From contig JASFXZ010000037.1 in NCBI GenBank assembly GCA_032209605.1, positions 4,991,001-5,055,000 on the forward strand: a stretch of DNA of 64,000 bases, written 5' to 3'. Each line of letters begins with the position of its first letter. Positions within the stretch are counted from its first letter, which is position 1. This document shows positions 23,263 through 36,619 of the stretch, one piece after another. Both the position numbers and the translations under genes were made by a program. The notes under the pieces are model-generated. The model was not told the DNA's origin and searched no databases. It was given only the letters and a program-made list of their open reading frames with translations. Source of the DNA: Mactromeris polynyma (Eukaryota > Mollusca > Bivalvia > Venerida > Mactridae).

Positions 23263-24678
23263 AGCGATTAACTTAGCCACCCTACTGCGTTTTGACAGCA
23301 TGTTGAAATTGCATAGGTCAATAGTTTGACTTTATATGGGGAGTATAGAACAACAATGACTTGAACATGATGTTAGAAATAAATCTTTAATCACGGCAAC
23401 AACTAAAATGTTAATCTTAAATGGAACCAGAAAATGTGTTGCTTATTCGTAAAAATGAGTTATACATATTTGTAAGTAAGTTTGTATCTCGAAGGTATGT
23501 AAAAATTGGATACCGGTAAATTGTCGCAGACTGTTTAAAGATGATTTTCTAAGATCAGAAAACTAGCTTATAAGAACAACGAGAGTAGTTTTATAATCTG
23601 TCGTAGTGGACATTTAAATAATTATACATGGCTTTCAAACTAAAATAGCAATTGATGTACTTACATGATAACGATTGTCGTCTGTGAATAATTAAAAAAC
23701 AGGATTTGGCTTTAATCCTGATCATTCTATGAATACTGTGTATATATGTAGAAAAATGTCAAATCTCGTGCTTTTATTTTGTTCCCGTTATACAGGTTAT
23801 ATAGGTCCTTTGTCTGAATAATTGCAGCATCTCTATTACAATATATATACATATAGGGATCGAATTTAGCGTGTTCCATATAAATAGCATCACTTTAAAT
23901 TATTTCACTTTAGTATAAAGTTAAACAGAATCATCGCTAAATTGTATTAATCAAGTTTTACTGTGTTAAAGTTCACACCTTTACAGATCAAAACGTCAAG
24001 CTGTATATTGCCACCCAATATAATTGACCATACCAATATTTCATTTCGAGGCTATTCTATAAAAGTTCTATTATTTCCCCACATTCCCCCCTAAAAGCGT
24101 GTTCGGTGTTAATTAACAGTTTGTATAATCGCTACATCAGGATGTATTACTTTAATCTCTTTAATCAGATGCCGTGTTCGGACGCCGATAAAGCGTACAC
24201 GACAATATCTCGTGTATTCGAAATTAAAACAGAATGGAACAGAACTAAACCTGACTACGCTCAACAAAATTCGTTAAAAACTAAAAGGCTTAAATGAAAG
24301 ATAATCCACATTACAGCAAAAAAGTGCCATTGCAAGGACATATTTATATTTGAACGCTTATATATATATATGTGCACACTGTATCTACTTCTATTGGAAA
24401 GTGTATACATTAAAATATACATTACTGTTTTAGCCGTTCCTAATTTCAATGTGATGAAGTGACCATAACAACTTAAAGAAGGACAATGAGGAAAAAGGAA
24501 ATCACAGAAACATAATATTTACATCAGGGTCAAGTTTAGAAAGTTAAGTCTGTTACGTTTGTTTGCGCACGAAAGTTGACTTATCACGGTTTGAAATGAT
24601 TTTTCCCTTCATAATTCAATAATTTTAAATAATTCAATAATAATTATATTCCGCCGTGACAAGAACGGTTCTAAATTA
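23263..24678. other. Non-coding, nothing recognised
   Basis: AT-rich sequence without gene, RNA or clear repeat structure. Confidence 0.35.
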
Positions 24679-24679
24679 T

Positions 24680-24810
24680 AGATAGATAGATAGTTTATTT
24701 CAAATTCAATAGGCCATAGGCCCATGTGAACATAATAATGACACAATACAATTTCCATATGACAGTAACAAGAGGCAATAATTGGTTTTAGTAACAACTT
24801 GTACATTGTT
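24680..24810 (-). mobile_element. LINE 3' tail (minus strand)
   Basis: On the minus strand, GGGCCTATGGCCTATTGAAT is followed by TTTGAAATAAACTATC and a (TATC)n microsatellite at 24680-24692. The AATAAA signal plus tetranucleotide tail is the usual end of several LINE clades. No coding part is recognisable. Confidence 0.5.
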
Positions 24811-25986
24811 ATAAAGAATATATAGGTTAGTCAGTTTAGATAATGTATTTATAAGTTATGTTTAAGGAAACATGATATATTAAAGACAGTACAAGAAAGG
24901 ACAGAACAGTGTTTGACGGAGAAGGTGTACAAAGTATAGTAAAGTAGTTAAAACAACATACAACACATTTTAAATACATGTATGATTTGTGCATAGCAAA
25001 AACGGAAGTAATATATATATATATGTATACACGTATAACACTTAGATGGTAATAGGATACAAACTACTATCGTTTATCTGACAACTATGTATAATGCACT
25101 GATATAAACATAAACATAAACATAAATAGCATCATATGAAACCACATGTGTACTGAAAATCTCACTGGAAAAAAACAACAACAACAACAATCTCTTTTAC
25201 ATCTAAGTTATGCATCTCGCTTACATTAGGTCAGCGATTATTTATATAAAATGATTTAAAACCTGTCAATAACAACTGCCAATCAATTGAACACATTGAT
25301 AGTTACAACAACAACATAGCAGACGAGAATAATGAAAAAAAAATCGAGATTATTTTAGTACAGTACTAACTTTAACAAAGAATGGAAACAAGAAGCAATT
25401 AATTATTTAAAATTATAAAAACACCATGATAGTGTTCATTTAAATCAAGAAAACAGACATAACTGCTAAAATGTTTTCACTTATTGGAAAATATAATTTA
25501 TTAGCCCCTAAACTTTTGGAAATGGACTCTTTTACTGATTTTTACTCTATGTTCCATGTAATAAAAGGCGATATTTAAAATCAAATTGGAAGCAAGCAGA
25601 TGTTTAGTTTGAATAAATATGTTTACACTTAATGAAGGAGAGGAAATTTAAGAATATTGTCATAACTGCTAAAATATTCTAGTATTAAGATAAATTTACC
25701 AATGAAAATAATTTCCCTCTATAATCTATTGATCAAAACTGGTAGAGCTGGAAACTCGATATCGACTTTCGGGTCATTTTCAAGGGAGACAATCCACTGC
25801 GGTAAGCCATCTAAAAGGCACGGAAAGCTGCGTATGGGTAAATCGATGTTCAATTATGTTCGTTGATTTCTTTGCTCGGTTCGGTTTTCTGTACTGTTTT
25901 GCGAAAATGTTAATTGAATGTATAACGTATTATCAATAACTTGAAACTCATCATAGCAATTTCTATGTAGCCAGCCTGATTTATGC
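24811..25986. other. Non-coding, nothing recognised
   Basis: AT-rich with simple-sequence runs (TATATA around 25012; ACAACAACAACA around 25176). No gene was found. Confidence 0.35.
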
Positions 25987-25987
25987 C

Positions 25988-26669
25988 TCAGTCACACCGG
26001 ATCGTACGTTTTCTGGATCGTGCGATTGCTGGGAAATTGGCCGACGTACGACCAATCGGCAATGTTTGCTACGATCTCCATTTGCGATCGCATACTGCGA
26101 TTGCTCTTAAGACTAGTGGTCGGTTACCGTACGATCGGTGGTGCGCGTGGTCGTGCGATCAACAACGATTGGAGAAGATCGATCGCAAGATCAATCTTAG
26201 GTAATCATGCGACTAGTGGTGGCGATCAGCGACCGATCGTACGACCGATGGCACGATTTCCTACGATTGATCTTGCGATCGATCTTCTCCAATCGTTGGT
26301 GATCGCACGACAACGCGCACAGCCGATCGTACGATGACCAACCACCAATCTTACGGGCAATCGATAGGTGGCACCACCAATCGTCAGGTGGCAGAACCGG
26401 TAGCACGATAAATCGTGCGACTACTTGACCCACGATCATGCGCGACTGGTGGTACGACCATGTAAGACCTGTCTGCGACCTCGTACGATTTGGAATCGCT
26501 GGTCAGAAGTTTTGAACATGACCATCGACCTTGGTGCGACTGATTTTGCTCTGGCGATCACCCACAACCTCTGAGACCAGTCGTGCACTCTATCTACGAT
26601 TTGCCCACGATTCCATTTTTTCTCGATCGGAGATAGGTCGTAACCTGGTCGCATGCCCGGTGTGACTGA
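25988..26669. mobile_element. CGATCG-rich foldback element with terminal inverted repeats
   Basis: It starts TCAGTCACACCGG and ends CCGGTGTGACTGA, a perfect 13-bp inverted repeat, flanked on both sides by GCC (25985-25987 and 26670-26672), a possible 3-bp target duplication. The interior is packed with CGATCG, CGTACGATC and TCGTGCGAT words. It contains a long internal inverted repeat: AACGATTGGAGAAGATCGAT (about 26164) against ATCGATCTTCTCCAATCGTT (about 26278). Base composition is unlike the flanks. No transposase is present; the open frames are low-complexity. The superfamily is undetermined. Confidence 0.7.
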
Positions 26670-26670
26670 G

Positions 26671-27640
26671 CCCTTCAAAGGTGGGCGTTTTTTTGTGTCG
26701 TGTTGAACAGGGCAGCTGCTTGCACAAATAACAAGTGAACATTATCATGAACACTACTTGTGTGTAAATTCAGCTTGATATACGTATTTATGAGAAATAT
26801 TGAAGTCAGCTTACTGTTCCAAGCAAATAACTCTTGCACTTTAAAGCAGGTTTAGACTACATGTATAGCACTACCTGTAATGTTAGACGCGTTCATACTT
26901 CATTTGTGTGATTTTGAAGAAAGTGAAGAAAGTATAAACAAATAGTGAATACAAATGTACTAATAATCAAATTCGTGAACATATTACCTGCGATAAATGC
27001 TTGATTACAATTACCAACACATTACATTATCATTACTGTATTGTGTTTGATATCTAAAATAGTTCAATTTAAACAATCGTCGGAACTATGACGCTGAATT
27101 TATGTCGCATTTCATTTCATGATTTGCCGGAATCCTGAGAAAATATTCAAAGAACAAAATGTGAACTGGTGATTTCCGAGTGGAACAAGAACATAATTTC
27201 ATGGCAGGCATTTGTTGGCGTCGTTACTGCAGCATCGGAATGATACAAAGAACTTTTGTTTTTGTAATTAGTTATTTTTACTTCTAGATTTTGCGTTCAA
27301 AACTTCATCTTTTATAAGTTGTTTTGACACAGCACAAATGGTTTGAGATATATTGACTAGTTCAGCAACTCTGTAGTTGTATCAAATAAACTGTTAAACA
27401 TGTTAATTGATAGCTTGGGTAAAATCTGTTCTCAATTGATATTACATCAAACTGTTTGCGCAACAATCTGCAAACTTCCTTTTAAGGTGTGAAACAGGAT
27501 GGCTTGATCACGATTTCTCGAACATTTCAAAGGAAATTTTAATTATATCTTTATTATATTTGTTTTGAGATTATGACGCTTATGTGGCCATTTTTGCTAT
27601 ATAATCTGGAGCAAATCCAAAGACAATTAGACAATGTAGC
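26671..27640. other. Non-coding, nothing recognised
   Basis: No gene, RNA gene or repeat is recognised. Confidence 0.35.
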
Positions 27641-27922
27641 GGATCCGTACTCCAGTGGTAACGCGCTGGACTAGTAATCCAGGGATCGCAGGTTCGATTC
27701 CCCGCTCCATCACTGACAGTACTAACAGTCTTTCGGAAGAGACTTTGAAAAACCGAGATCCCGTGTATGATGCTTTACATCGAGCACGTAAAAGAACCAG
27801 GGATGCTTCTGGAACTGGGGTATCTCCTGTATCATGCACTATCCTCCAAAAATCTAAAATGACTAACATTCATCCGGAGGCGTCGCCCATGTGGGAAACC
27901 GGTGGCGACGATAAATCATAGA
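27641..27922 (+). mobile_element. tRNA-derived SINE (tRNA-Thr-like head)
   Basis: The head (27641-27712) has a D-arm, a perfect anticodon arm CTGGA-CTAGTAA-TCCAG giving anticodon AGT, and a perfect box B GGTTCGATTCC. The T and acceptor stems do not pair properly, so it is not a working tRNA. The body holds TCTTTCGGAAGAGAC, CCGAGATCCCGTGTATG and GCACGTAAAAGAACC, resembling a conserved central domain of invertebrate SINEs; I do not assign the named subfamily. Internal Pol III blocks would drive transcription. Open frames on both strands here are incidental. Confidence 0.8.
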
Positions 27923-29053
27923 AAATGTTTCTAGTTACTAATTATTTGAACTTCGTTCATGCCAACTGAATTTTAATAAATTTGGTCAAAGCTAATCTTA
28001 CATTATAAACAGCCAGTTTGTAAATAACTGTTGCATCTAAGGGCTGTATCAATTGGCTCATTTGACAAAAGTAACTGGTATAAAGTATTTGACTAATTTG
28101 GTTGAAACTGCATACAACTCGTTTTATTACCAACCATGTACATTGTTAATAATTTTGGTAGTGTTATGTATTAAACAGTTTTATAGAAGGTCATATATTC
28201 TAATTATGATATTTGAGTTTAGCTCTATATGTACTAATGTTAAAATTATTGTTGTCAATGACAATCTCTCTCATGCAAATTTAAGCGAGTTAATTTTCAA
28301 ATTGAATTATTCCCCACATATTTCTATATGCAATGTTGATACGTATTACATATTTGTATTCATTGTGATATAACGATCTACATGTTCTTTAGATAAACTA
28401 TTCTTGCTCCTTATTTACAGACTCAGTTTGCTAGAGAGCGTGTTTCTCCACGTTGCCCGGCTCGCGTTCAGCCGTACGTTCTTACTAGAATGGCATATTT
28501 TATCCTATGTAATTGATAATGTTTTGTATACATGTATATATATGATGAGACGTTAATAAACTAATAATAACGTTCGCGGCATTAAATATGCAATGTAATG
28601 GTTTTATATTCATACATAAATGTACATATTACACTCGTGTTGTCTTGTATTCATACATAAATGTACATATTACACTCGTGTTGTCTTGTATTCATACATG
28701 AATGTACCTATTACACTCGTGTTGTCTTGTATTTATTGCTTTTATAATAATGTATTGCCTCCCGAGACGTGTCTCCTCCGTGTAACCATCTTGTGTAAAT
28801 AGCAGAATGAACTTTATACTGCTTTTACTTGAAATATAAGTCATAAATATATTTGTATGATTTCAAGACGTTATACCGTTCTTATCACGAGAGCAGGACT
28901 TGACAGAAAACTGTCCGTTATTTCAGAATATGGAAAATGTTGAGGAGACATATTCCAATCTATTCCAGAAACAAAACTATAATTCTGTCCATAGAGTGTG
29001 GATTTCCCCATTTTCCATCTTGTCACAATAACAAGAGCAGATATCCATTAATT
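27923..29053. other. Mostly non-coding; small 41-bp repeat inside
   Basis: An open frame at 28053-28373 (106 codons, hydrophobic, very AT-rich) has no recognised domain. At 28607-28735 a 41-bp unit containing CATATTACACTCGTGTTGTC is repeated three times. No convincing gene. Confidence 0.4.
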
Positions 29054-31545
29054 TGTTCTTACTGAGCAGTGATGATGATACAAACACAACCTTATCAAAC
29101 TTGATGTAAATGTACATACAATGTGGGTCTATATGCTCCACTGATTGTTCTTACTGAGCAATGATGATGATACAAACACAACCTTATCAAACTTGATGTA
29201 AATGTACATACAATGTGGGCCTATATGCTCCACTGATTGTTCTTACTGAGCAATGATGATGATACAAACACAACCTTATCAAACTTGATGTAAATGTACA
29301 TACAATGTGGACCTATATGCTCCACTGATTGTTCTTACTGAGCAATGATGATGATACAAACACAACCTTATCAAACTTGATGTAAATGTACATACAATGT
29401 GGGCCTATATGCTCCACTGATTGTTCTTACTGAGCAATGATGATGATACAAACACAACCTTATCAAACTTGATGTAAATGTACATACAATGTGGGTCTAT
29501 ATGCTCCACTGATTGTTCTTACTGAGCAATGATGATGATACAAACACAACCTTATCAAACTTGATGTAAATGTAAATACAATGTGGGCCTATATGCTCCA
29601 CTGATTGTTCTTACTGAGCAATGATGATGATACAAACACAACCTTATCAAACTTGATGTAAATGTACATACAATGTGGACCTATATGCTCCACTGATTGT
29701 TCTTACTGAGCAATGATGATGATACAAACACAACCTTATCAAACTTGATATAAATGTACATACAATGTGGGTCTATATTCTCCACTGATTGTTCTTACTG
29801 AGCAATGATGATGATACAAACACAACCTTATCAAACTTGATGTAAATGTACATACAATGTGGGTCTATATGCTCCACTGATTGTTCTTACTGAGCAATGA
29901 TGATGATACAAACACAACCTTATCAAACTTGATGTAAATGTACATACAATGTGGGTCTATATGCTCCACTGATTGTTCTTACTGAGCAATGATGATGATA
30001 CAAACACAACCTTATCAAACTTGATGTAAATGTACATACAATGTGGGTCTATATGCTCCACTGATTGTTCTTACTGAGCAATGATGATGATACAAACACA
30101 ACCTTATCAAACTTGATATAAATGTACATACAATGTGGACCTATATGCTCCACTGATTGTTCTTACTGAGCAATGATGATGATACAAACACAACCTTATC
30201 AAACTTGATGTAAATGTACATACAATGTGGACCTATATGCTCCACTGATTGTTCTTACTGTGCAATGATGATGATACAAACACAACCTTATCAAACTTGA
30301 TGTAAATGTACATACAATGTGGGTCTATATGCTCCACTGATTGTTCTTACTGAGCAATGATGATGATACAAACACAACCTTATCAAACTTGATGTAAATG
30401 TACATACAATGTGGGCCTATATGCTCCACTGATTGTTCTTACTGAGCAATGATGATGATACAAACACAACCTTATCAAACTTGATATAAATGTACATACA
30501 ATGTGGGCCTATATGCTCCACTGATTGTTCTTACTGAGCAATGATGATGATACAAACACAACCTTATCAAACTTGATGTAAATGTACATACAATGTGGAC
30601 CTATATGCTCCACTGATTGTTCTTACTGAGCAATGATGATGATACAAACACAACCTTATCAAACTTGATGTAAATGTACATACAATGTGGGCCTATATGC
30701 TCCACTGATTGTTCTTACTGAGCAATGATGATGATACAAACACAACCTTATCAAACTTGATGTAAATGTACATACAATGTGGGTCTATATGCTCCACTGA
30801 TTGTTCTTACTGAGCAATGATGATGATACAAACACAACCTTATCAAACTTGATGTAAATGTACATACAATGTGGACCTATATGCTCAACTGATTGTTCTT
30901 ACTGAGCAATGATGATGATACAAACACAACCTTATCAAACTTGATGTAAATGTACATACAATGTGGGTCTATATGCTCCACTGATTGTTCTTACTGAGCA
31001 ATGATGATGATACAAACACAACCTTATCAAACTTGATATAAATGTACATACAATGTGGACAAATATGCTCCACTGATTGTTCTTACTGAGCAATGATGAT
31101 GATACAAACACAACCTTATCAAACTTGATGTAAATGTACATACAATGTGGACCTATATGCTCCACTGATTGTTCTTACTGAGCAATGATGATGATACAAA
31201 CACAATCTTATCAAACTTGATGTAAATGTACATACAATGTGGGTCTATATGCTCCACTGATTGTTCTTACTGAGCAATGATGATGATACAAACACAACCT
31301 TATCAAACTTGATGTAAATGTACATACAATGTGGGTCTATATGCTCCACTGATTGTTCTTACTGAGCAATGATGATGATACAAACACAACCTTATCAAAC
31401 TTGATGTAAATGTACATACAATGTGGACCTATATGCTCCACTGATTGTTCTTACTGAGCAATGATGATGATACAAACACAACCTTATCAAACTTGATGTA
31501 AATGTACATACAATGTGGGTCTATATGCTCCACTGATTGTTCTTA
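29054..31545. repeat. 92-bp satellite, about 27 copies
   Basis: Highly homogeneous units containing TTACTGAGCAATGATGATGA and CTATATGCTCCACTGATTG. The main variable site is GTGGGTC / GTGGGCC / GTGGACC before TATATG. It ends at 31545 and the 124-bp satellite starts at the next base; the junction lies inside TTCTTACAGTTTAAC. Confidence 0.95.
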
Positions 31546-34110
31546 CAGTTTAACTAGGCCATATACCAACATAACATATACACACTATTCAACGCTTGTC
31601 TCAATCTTACATAATACACTCTATAATGTGACCACGAGTACCGGTAGTATGAAACAATGCAATCATATACAGTTTAACTAGGCCATATACCAACATAACA
31701 TATACACACTATTCAACGCTTGTCTCAATCTTACATAATACACTCTATAATGTGACCACGAGTACCGGTAGTATGAAACAATGCAATCATATACAGTTTA
31801 ACTAGGCCATATACCAACATAACATATACACACTATTCAACGCTTGTCTGAATCTTACATAATACACTCTATAATGTGACCACGAGTACCGGTAGTATGA
31901 AACAATGCAATCATATACAGTTTAACTAGGCCATATACCAACATAACATATACACACTATTCAACACTTGTCTGAATCTTACATAATACACTCTATAATG
32001 TGACCACGAGTACCGGTAGTATGAAACAATGCAATCATATACAGTTTAACTAGGCCATATACCAACATAACATATACACACTATTCAACGCTTGTCTCAA
32101 TCTTACATAATACACTCTATAATGTGACCACGAGTACCGGTAGTATGAAACAATGCAATCATATACAGTTTAACTAGGCCATATACCAACATAACATATA
32201 CACACTATCCAACACTTGTCTCAATCTTAGAATAATACATTCTATAATGTAACCACGAGTACCGGTAGTATGAAACAATGCAATCATATACAGTTTAACT
32301 AGGCCATATACCAACATAACATATACACACTATTCAACACTTGTCTCAATCTTACATAATACACTCTATAATGTGACCACGAGTACCGGTAGTATGAAAC
32401 AATCCAATCATATACAGTTTAACTAGGCCATATACCAACATAACATATAAACACTATTCAACGCTTGTCTGAATCTTACATAATACACTCTATAATGTGA
32501 CCACAAGTACCGGTAGTATGAAACAATCCAATCATATACAGTTTAACTAGGCCATATACCAACATAACATATACACACTATCCAACGCTTGTCTGAATCT
32601 TACATAATACACTCTATAATGTAACCACGAGTACCGGTAGTATGAACCAATGCAATCATATACAGTTTAACTAGGCCATATACCAACATAACATATACAC
32701 ACTATTCAACGCTTGTCTGAATCTTACATAATACACTCTATAATGTGACCACAAGTACCGGTAGTATGAAACAATCCAATCATATACAGTTTAACTAGGC
32801 CATATACCAACATAACATATACACACTATTCAACACTTGTCTGAATCTTACATAATACACTCTATAATGTGACCACAAGTACCGGTAGTATGAAACAATG
32901 CAATCATATACAGTTTAACTAGGCCATATACCAACATAACATATACACACTATTCAACACTTGTCTCAATCTTACATAATACACTCTATAATGTGATCAC
33001 GAGTACCGGTAGTATGAAACAATGCAATCATATACAGTTTAACTAGGCCATATACCAACATAACATATAAACACTATCCAACACTTGTCTCAATCTTACA
33101 TAATACACTCTATAATGTGACCGCGAGTACCGGTAGTATGAAACAATGCAATCATATTCAGTTTAACTAGGCCATATACCAACATAAAATATAAACACTA
33201 TTCAACGCTTGTCTGAATCTTACATAATACACTCTATAATGTGACCACGAGTACCGGTAGTATGAAACAATCCAATCATATACAGTTTAACTAGGCCATA
33301 TACCAACATAACATATACACACTATTCAACGCTTGTCTGAATCTTATATAATACACTCTGTAATGTAACCACGAGTACCGGTAGTATGAAACAATCCAAT
33401 CATATACAGTTTAACTAGGCCATATACCAGCATAACATATAAACACTATTCAACGCTTGTCTGAACCTTACATAATACACTCTATAATGTGACCACGAGT
33501 ACCGGTAGTATGAAACAATCCAATCATATACAGTTTAACTAGGCCATATACCAACATAACATATAAACACTATTCAACGCTTGTCTGAACCTTACATAAT
33601 ACACTCTATAATGTGACCACGAGTACCGGTAGTATGAAACAATGCAATCATATACAGTTTAACTAGGCCATATACCAACATAACATATACACACTATTCA
33701 ACGCTTGTCTCAATCTTACATAATACACTCTATAATGTGACCGCGAGTACCGGTAGTATGAAACAATCCAATCATATACAGTTTAACTAGGCCATATACC
33801 AACATAACATATAAACACTATTCAACGCTTGTCTGAATCTTACATAATACACTCTATAATGTGACCACGAGTACCGGTAGTATGAAACAATCCAATCATA
33901 TACAGTTTAACTAGGCCATATACCAACATAACATATAAACACTATTCAACGCTTGTCTGAATCTTACATAATACACTCTATAATGTGACCACAAGTACTG
34001 GTAGTATGAAACAATGCAATCATATACAGTTTAACTAGGCCATATACCAACATAACATATACACACTATTCAACGCTTGTCTGAATCTTATATAATACAC
34101 TATATAATAA
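31546..34110. repeat. 124-bp satellite, about 21 copies
   Basis: Units of 124 bp containing CAGTTTAACTAGGCCATATA, CTCTATAATGTGACCACGAG and ACCGGTAGTATG. Common variants are CTCAATC / CTGAATC and GCAATC / CCAATC. It directly abuts the 92-bp array with no spacer. Confidence 0.95.
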
Positions 34111-34699
34111 AAAAGTAAGAGCCAAAACTGTTTTGAGAATGTTTGCACACATATTGGACAGTTTGAGATATCAAATATACCAGTATACCAAATAGCCAAT
34201 ATTTATATACAGTACAGATGCAGCACTTGGCAAAATAATACCAAATATAAAATATTAAAGTGATCTACAGCCAAGGACAATAACTCTGTCATTGTTGATG
34301 TACACATGTTAACACATTCACTTCCCAATGAACTTTTCTACAACAAATAGTGAGTGCAGGTTCATCATGTAGAATTGTCTAAATCAAGGGCCATAACTCA
34401 GCTGTTACTGACCAAATATGAAAACTAAATTCCAGCAGCACAACTTCTGATCCCAATACGCATTTGTTTAAAGTTTTTGTTGACTCTATGTCAATTACTT
34501 AGGACCAGTGCGAGCCACAATCTGTCATGTAGAATGCATTGAGTATGACTATATCAAAAGTGATAACTCTAGTGTTACTTGTCTGATACAAAAACTAAAT
34601 CAAGGTGCTGCAGACATACTTTAGTTTAGTGACGCTAGGTTAAGGAGCAGAGTGTGTCACAAACTTGTCTTATACAATAGTTTGATATTAACTACATAG
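34111..34699. other. Non-coding dispersed-repeat-like sequence
   Basis: It contains phrases such as AGGGCCATAACTCAGCTGTT and AAGGACAATAACTCTGTC, typical of abundant bivalve interspersed repeats. No coding. Confidence 0.4.
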
Positions 34700-36344
34700 T
34701 GCTCAGGTTAGCGAGTACTGCTCAGGTTAGATGGTAGGTAAGTGGGCAGTACTCAGGTAAGTGGGCAGTACTCAGGTGAGTGGGTAGTACTCAAGTGAGT
34801 GGGCAGTAATCAGGTAAGTGGGCAGTACTCAGGTGAGTGGGCAGTACTCAGGTAAGTGGGCAGTACTCAGGTAAGTGGGCAGTACTCAGGTGAGTGGGCA
34901 GTACTCAGGTGAGTGGGTAGTACTCAGGTGAGTGGGGAGTACTCAGGTGAGTGGGTAGTAGTCAGGTGAGTGGGTAGTACTCAGGTAAGAGGGTAGTACT
35001 CAGGTAAGAGGGTAGTATTCAGATGAGTGGGTAGTATTCAGGTGAGTGGGTAGTTCTCAGGTGAGTGCGTAGTGGGTAGTACTAAGGTGAGTGGGTAGTG
35101 GGTAGTACTGAGGTGAGTGGGTAGTACTGAGGTGAGTGGGTAGTACTGAGGTGAGTGGGTAGTACTGAGGTGAGTGGGTAGTACTGAGGTGAGTGGGTAG
35201 TACTGAGGTGAGTGGGTAGTACTGAGGTGAGTGGGTAGTACTGAGGTGAGTAGGTAGTACTGAGGTGAGTGGGTAGTACTGAGGTGAGTGGGTAGTACTG
35301 AGGTGAGTGGGTAGTACTGAGGTGAGTAGGTAGTACTGAGGTGAGTGGGTAGTACTGAGGTGAGTAGGTAGTACTGAGGTGAGTGGGTAGTACTGAGGTG
35401 AGTGGGTAGTACTGAGGTGAGTGGGTAGTACTGAGGTGAGTAGGTAGTACTGAGGTGAGTGGGTAGTACTGAGGTGAGTGGGTATTACTGAGGTGAGTGG
35501 GTAGTGGGTAGTACTGAGGTGAGTGCGTAGTGGGTAGTACTAAGGTGAGTGGGTAGTGGGTAGTACTGAGGTGAGTGGGTAGTACTGAGATGAGTGGGTA
35601 GTACTGAGTTGAGTGGGTATTACTGAGGTGAGTGGGTAGTGGGTAGTACTGAGGTGAGTGGGTAGTACTGGGGTGAGTAGGTAGTACTGAGGTGAGTGGG
35701 TAGTACTGAGGTGTGTGGGTTGTGGGTAGTACTGAGGTGAGCGGGTAGTACTGAGGTGAGTGGGTAGTGGGTAGTACTGAGGTGAGTGGGTAGTACTGAG
35801 GTGAGTGGGTAGTACTGAGGTGAGAGGGTAGTACTGAGGTGAGTGGGTAGTACTGAGGTGAGTGGGTAGTACTGAGGTGAGTGGGTAGTACTGAGGTGAG
35901 TGGGTAGTACTAAGGTGAGTGGGTAGTACTGAGGTGAGTGGGTAGTACTGAGGTGAGTGGGTAGTACTGAGGTGAGTGGGTAGTACTGAGGTGAGTGGGT
36001 AGTACTAAGGTGAGTGGGTAGTGGGTAGTACTCAGAGTGGGTAGTGGGTAGTACTGAGGTGAGTGGGTAGTACTGAGGTGATTGGGTAGTACTAAGGTGA
36101 GTGGGTAGTACTCAGAGTTGGTAGTGGGTAGTACTGAGGTGAGTGGGTAGTACTGAGGTGATTGGGTAGTACTTAGGTGAGTGGGTAGTACTCAGGTGAG
36201 TGGGTAGTTCTCAGGTAAGTGGGTAGTACTTAGGTGATTTGGTATTACTCAGGTGAGTGGGGAGTGGGTAGTGAGTGGGTTGTACTCAGGTGAGTGGGTA
36301 GTACTCAGGTGATTTGGTAGTTTTGAAGTGAGTGGGTAGTACTT
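34700..36344 (+). repeat. 19-bp minisatellite made of consensus 5' splice-site words
   Basis: About 85 units, mostly GGTAGTACTGAGGTGAGTG. Nearly every unit holds GAGGTGAGT, and early units hold CAGGTAAGT, both matching the U1-complementary donor consensus AG/GTRAGT on the plus strand. Two zones are evident: CAGTACTCAGGTAAGTGGG-like before about 35050 and TAGTACTGAGGTGAGTGGG-like after it. No gene is seen reading through it. Confidence 0.9.
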
Positions 36345-36470
36345 TTCAGTGACGCCTGTGTTGTACAACGTCGTTCTTTAAGTGGTGGTAGTGTAATGGT
36401 GTGGGGAGGAATTACAGAACATGACAAAACTCCACTTGTATTCATTCCAACGACATTGACGTGTGTTCTC
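36345..36470 (+). pseudogene. Tc1/mariner transposase fragment
   Basis: The plus frame at about 36377-36463 encodes SLSGGSVMVWGGITEHDK and then TPLVFI, the conserved GGSVMVWGGI region between the first and second catalytic acidic residues of Tc1-like transposases. Nothing else of the element is recognisable, and the sequence begins right at the end of the 19-bp minisatellite. It differs from the element at 17248. Confidence 0.7.
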
Positions 36471-36524
36471 TATAGGGACTTCATTATATGTGATCATGGT
36501 GGCCCTCTATTATGCATTTATAAA

Positions 36525-36619
36525 TAAGTGGTAACACGAATCTTAAGTGAAATTCGCGAATTTGAGTTATTAAGTAACATAACATGTGGTCAACTAGATA
36601 ATATTCGTGTTACCACTTA
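36525..36619. repeat. 95-bp palindromic repeat with related partial copies
   Basis: TAAGTGGTAACACGAAT (36525-36541) and its exact reverse complement (36603-36619) flank 61 bp. Related half-copies follow at about 36645 (ATAAGTGGATCAAACGAATC) and 36835 (AATAAGTGGTTAAAACGAA), each followed by AATTCGCGAA. It looks like a small foldback element that has multiplied locally. Confidence 0.6.

Noticed and set aside
27641..27712. Functional tRNA-Thr(AGT)
   Set aside because: The anticodon arm and box B are good, but T and acceptor stems do not pair and a SINE body follows.
27627..27921. Opposed 80-88 codon open frames
   Set aside because: They lie wholly within the tRNA-derived SINE.
28053..28373. 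106-codon hydrophobic open frame
   Set aside because: Very AT-rich, no motif, no splice or promoter context; not called as a gene.
29054..34110. CRISPR-like array
   Set aside because: Units are contiguous satellites without unique spacers, and the genome is eukaryotic.
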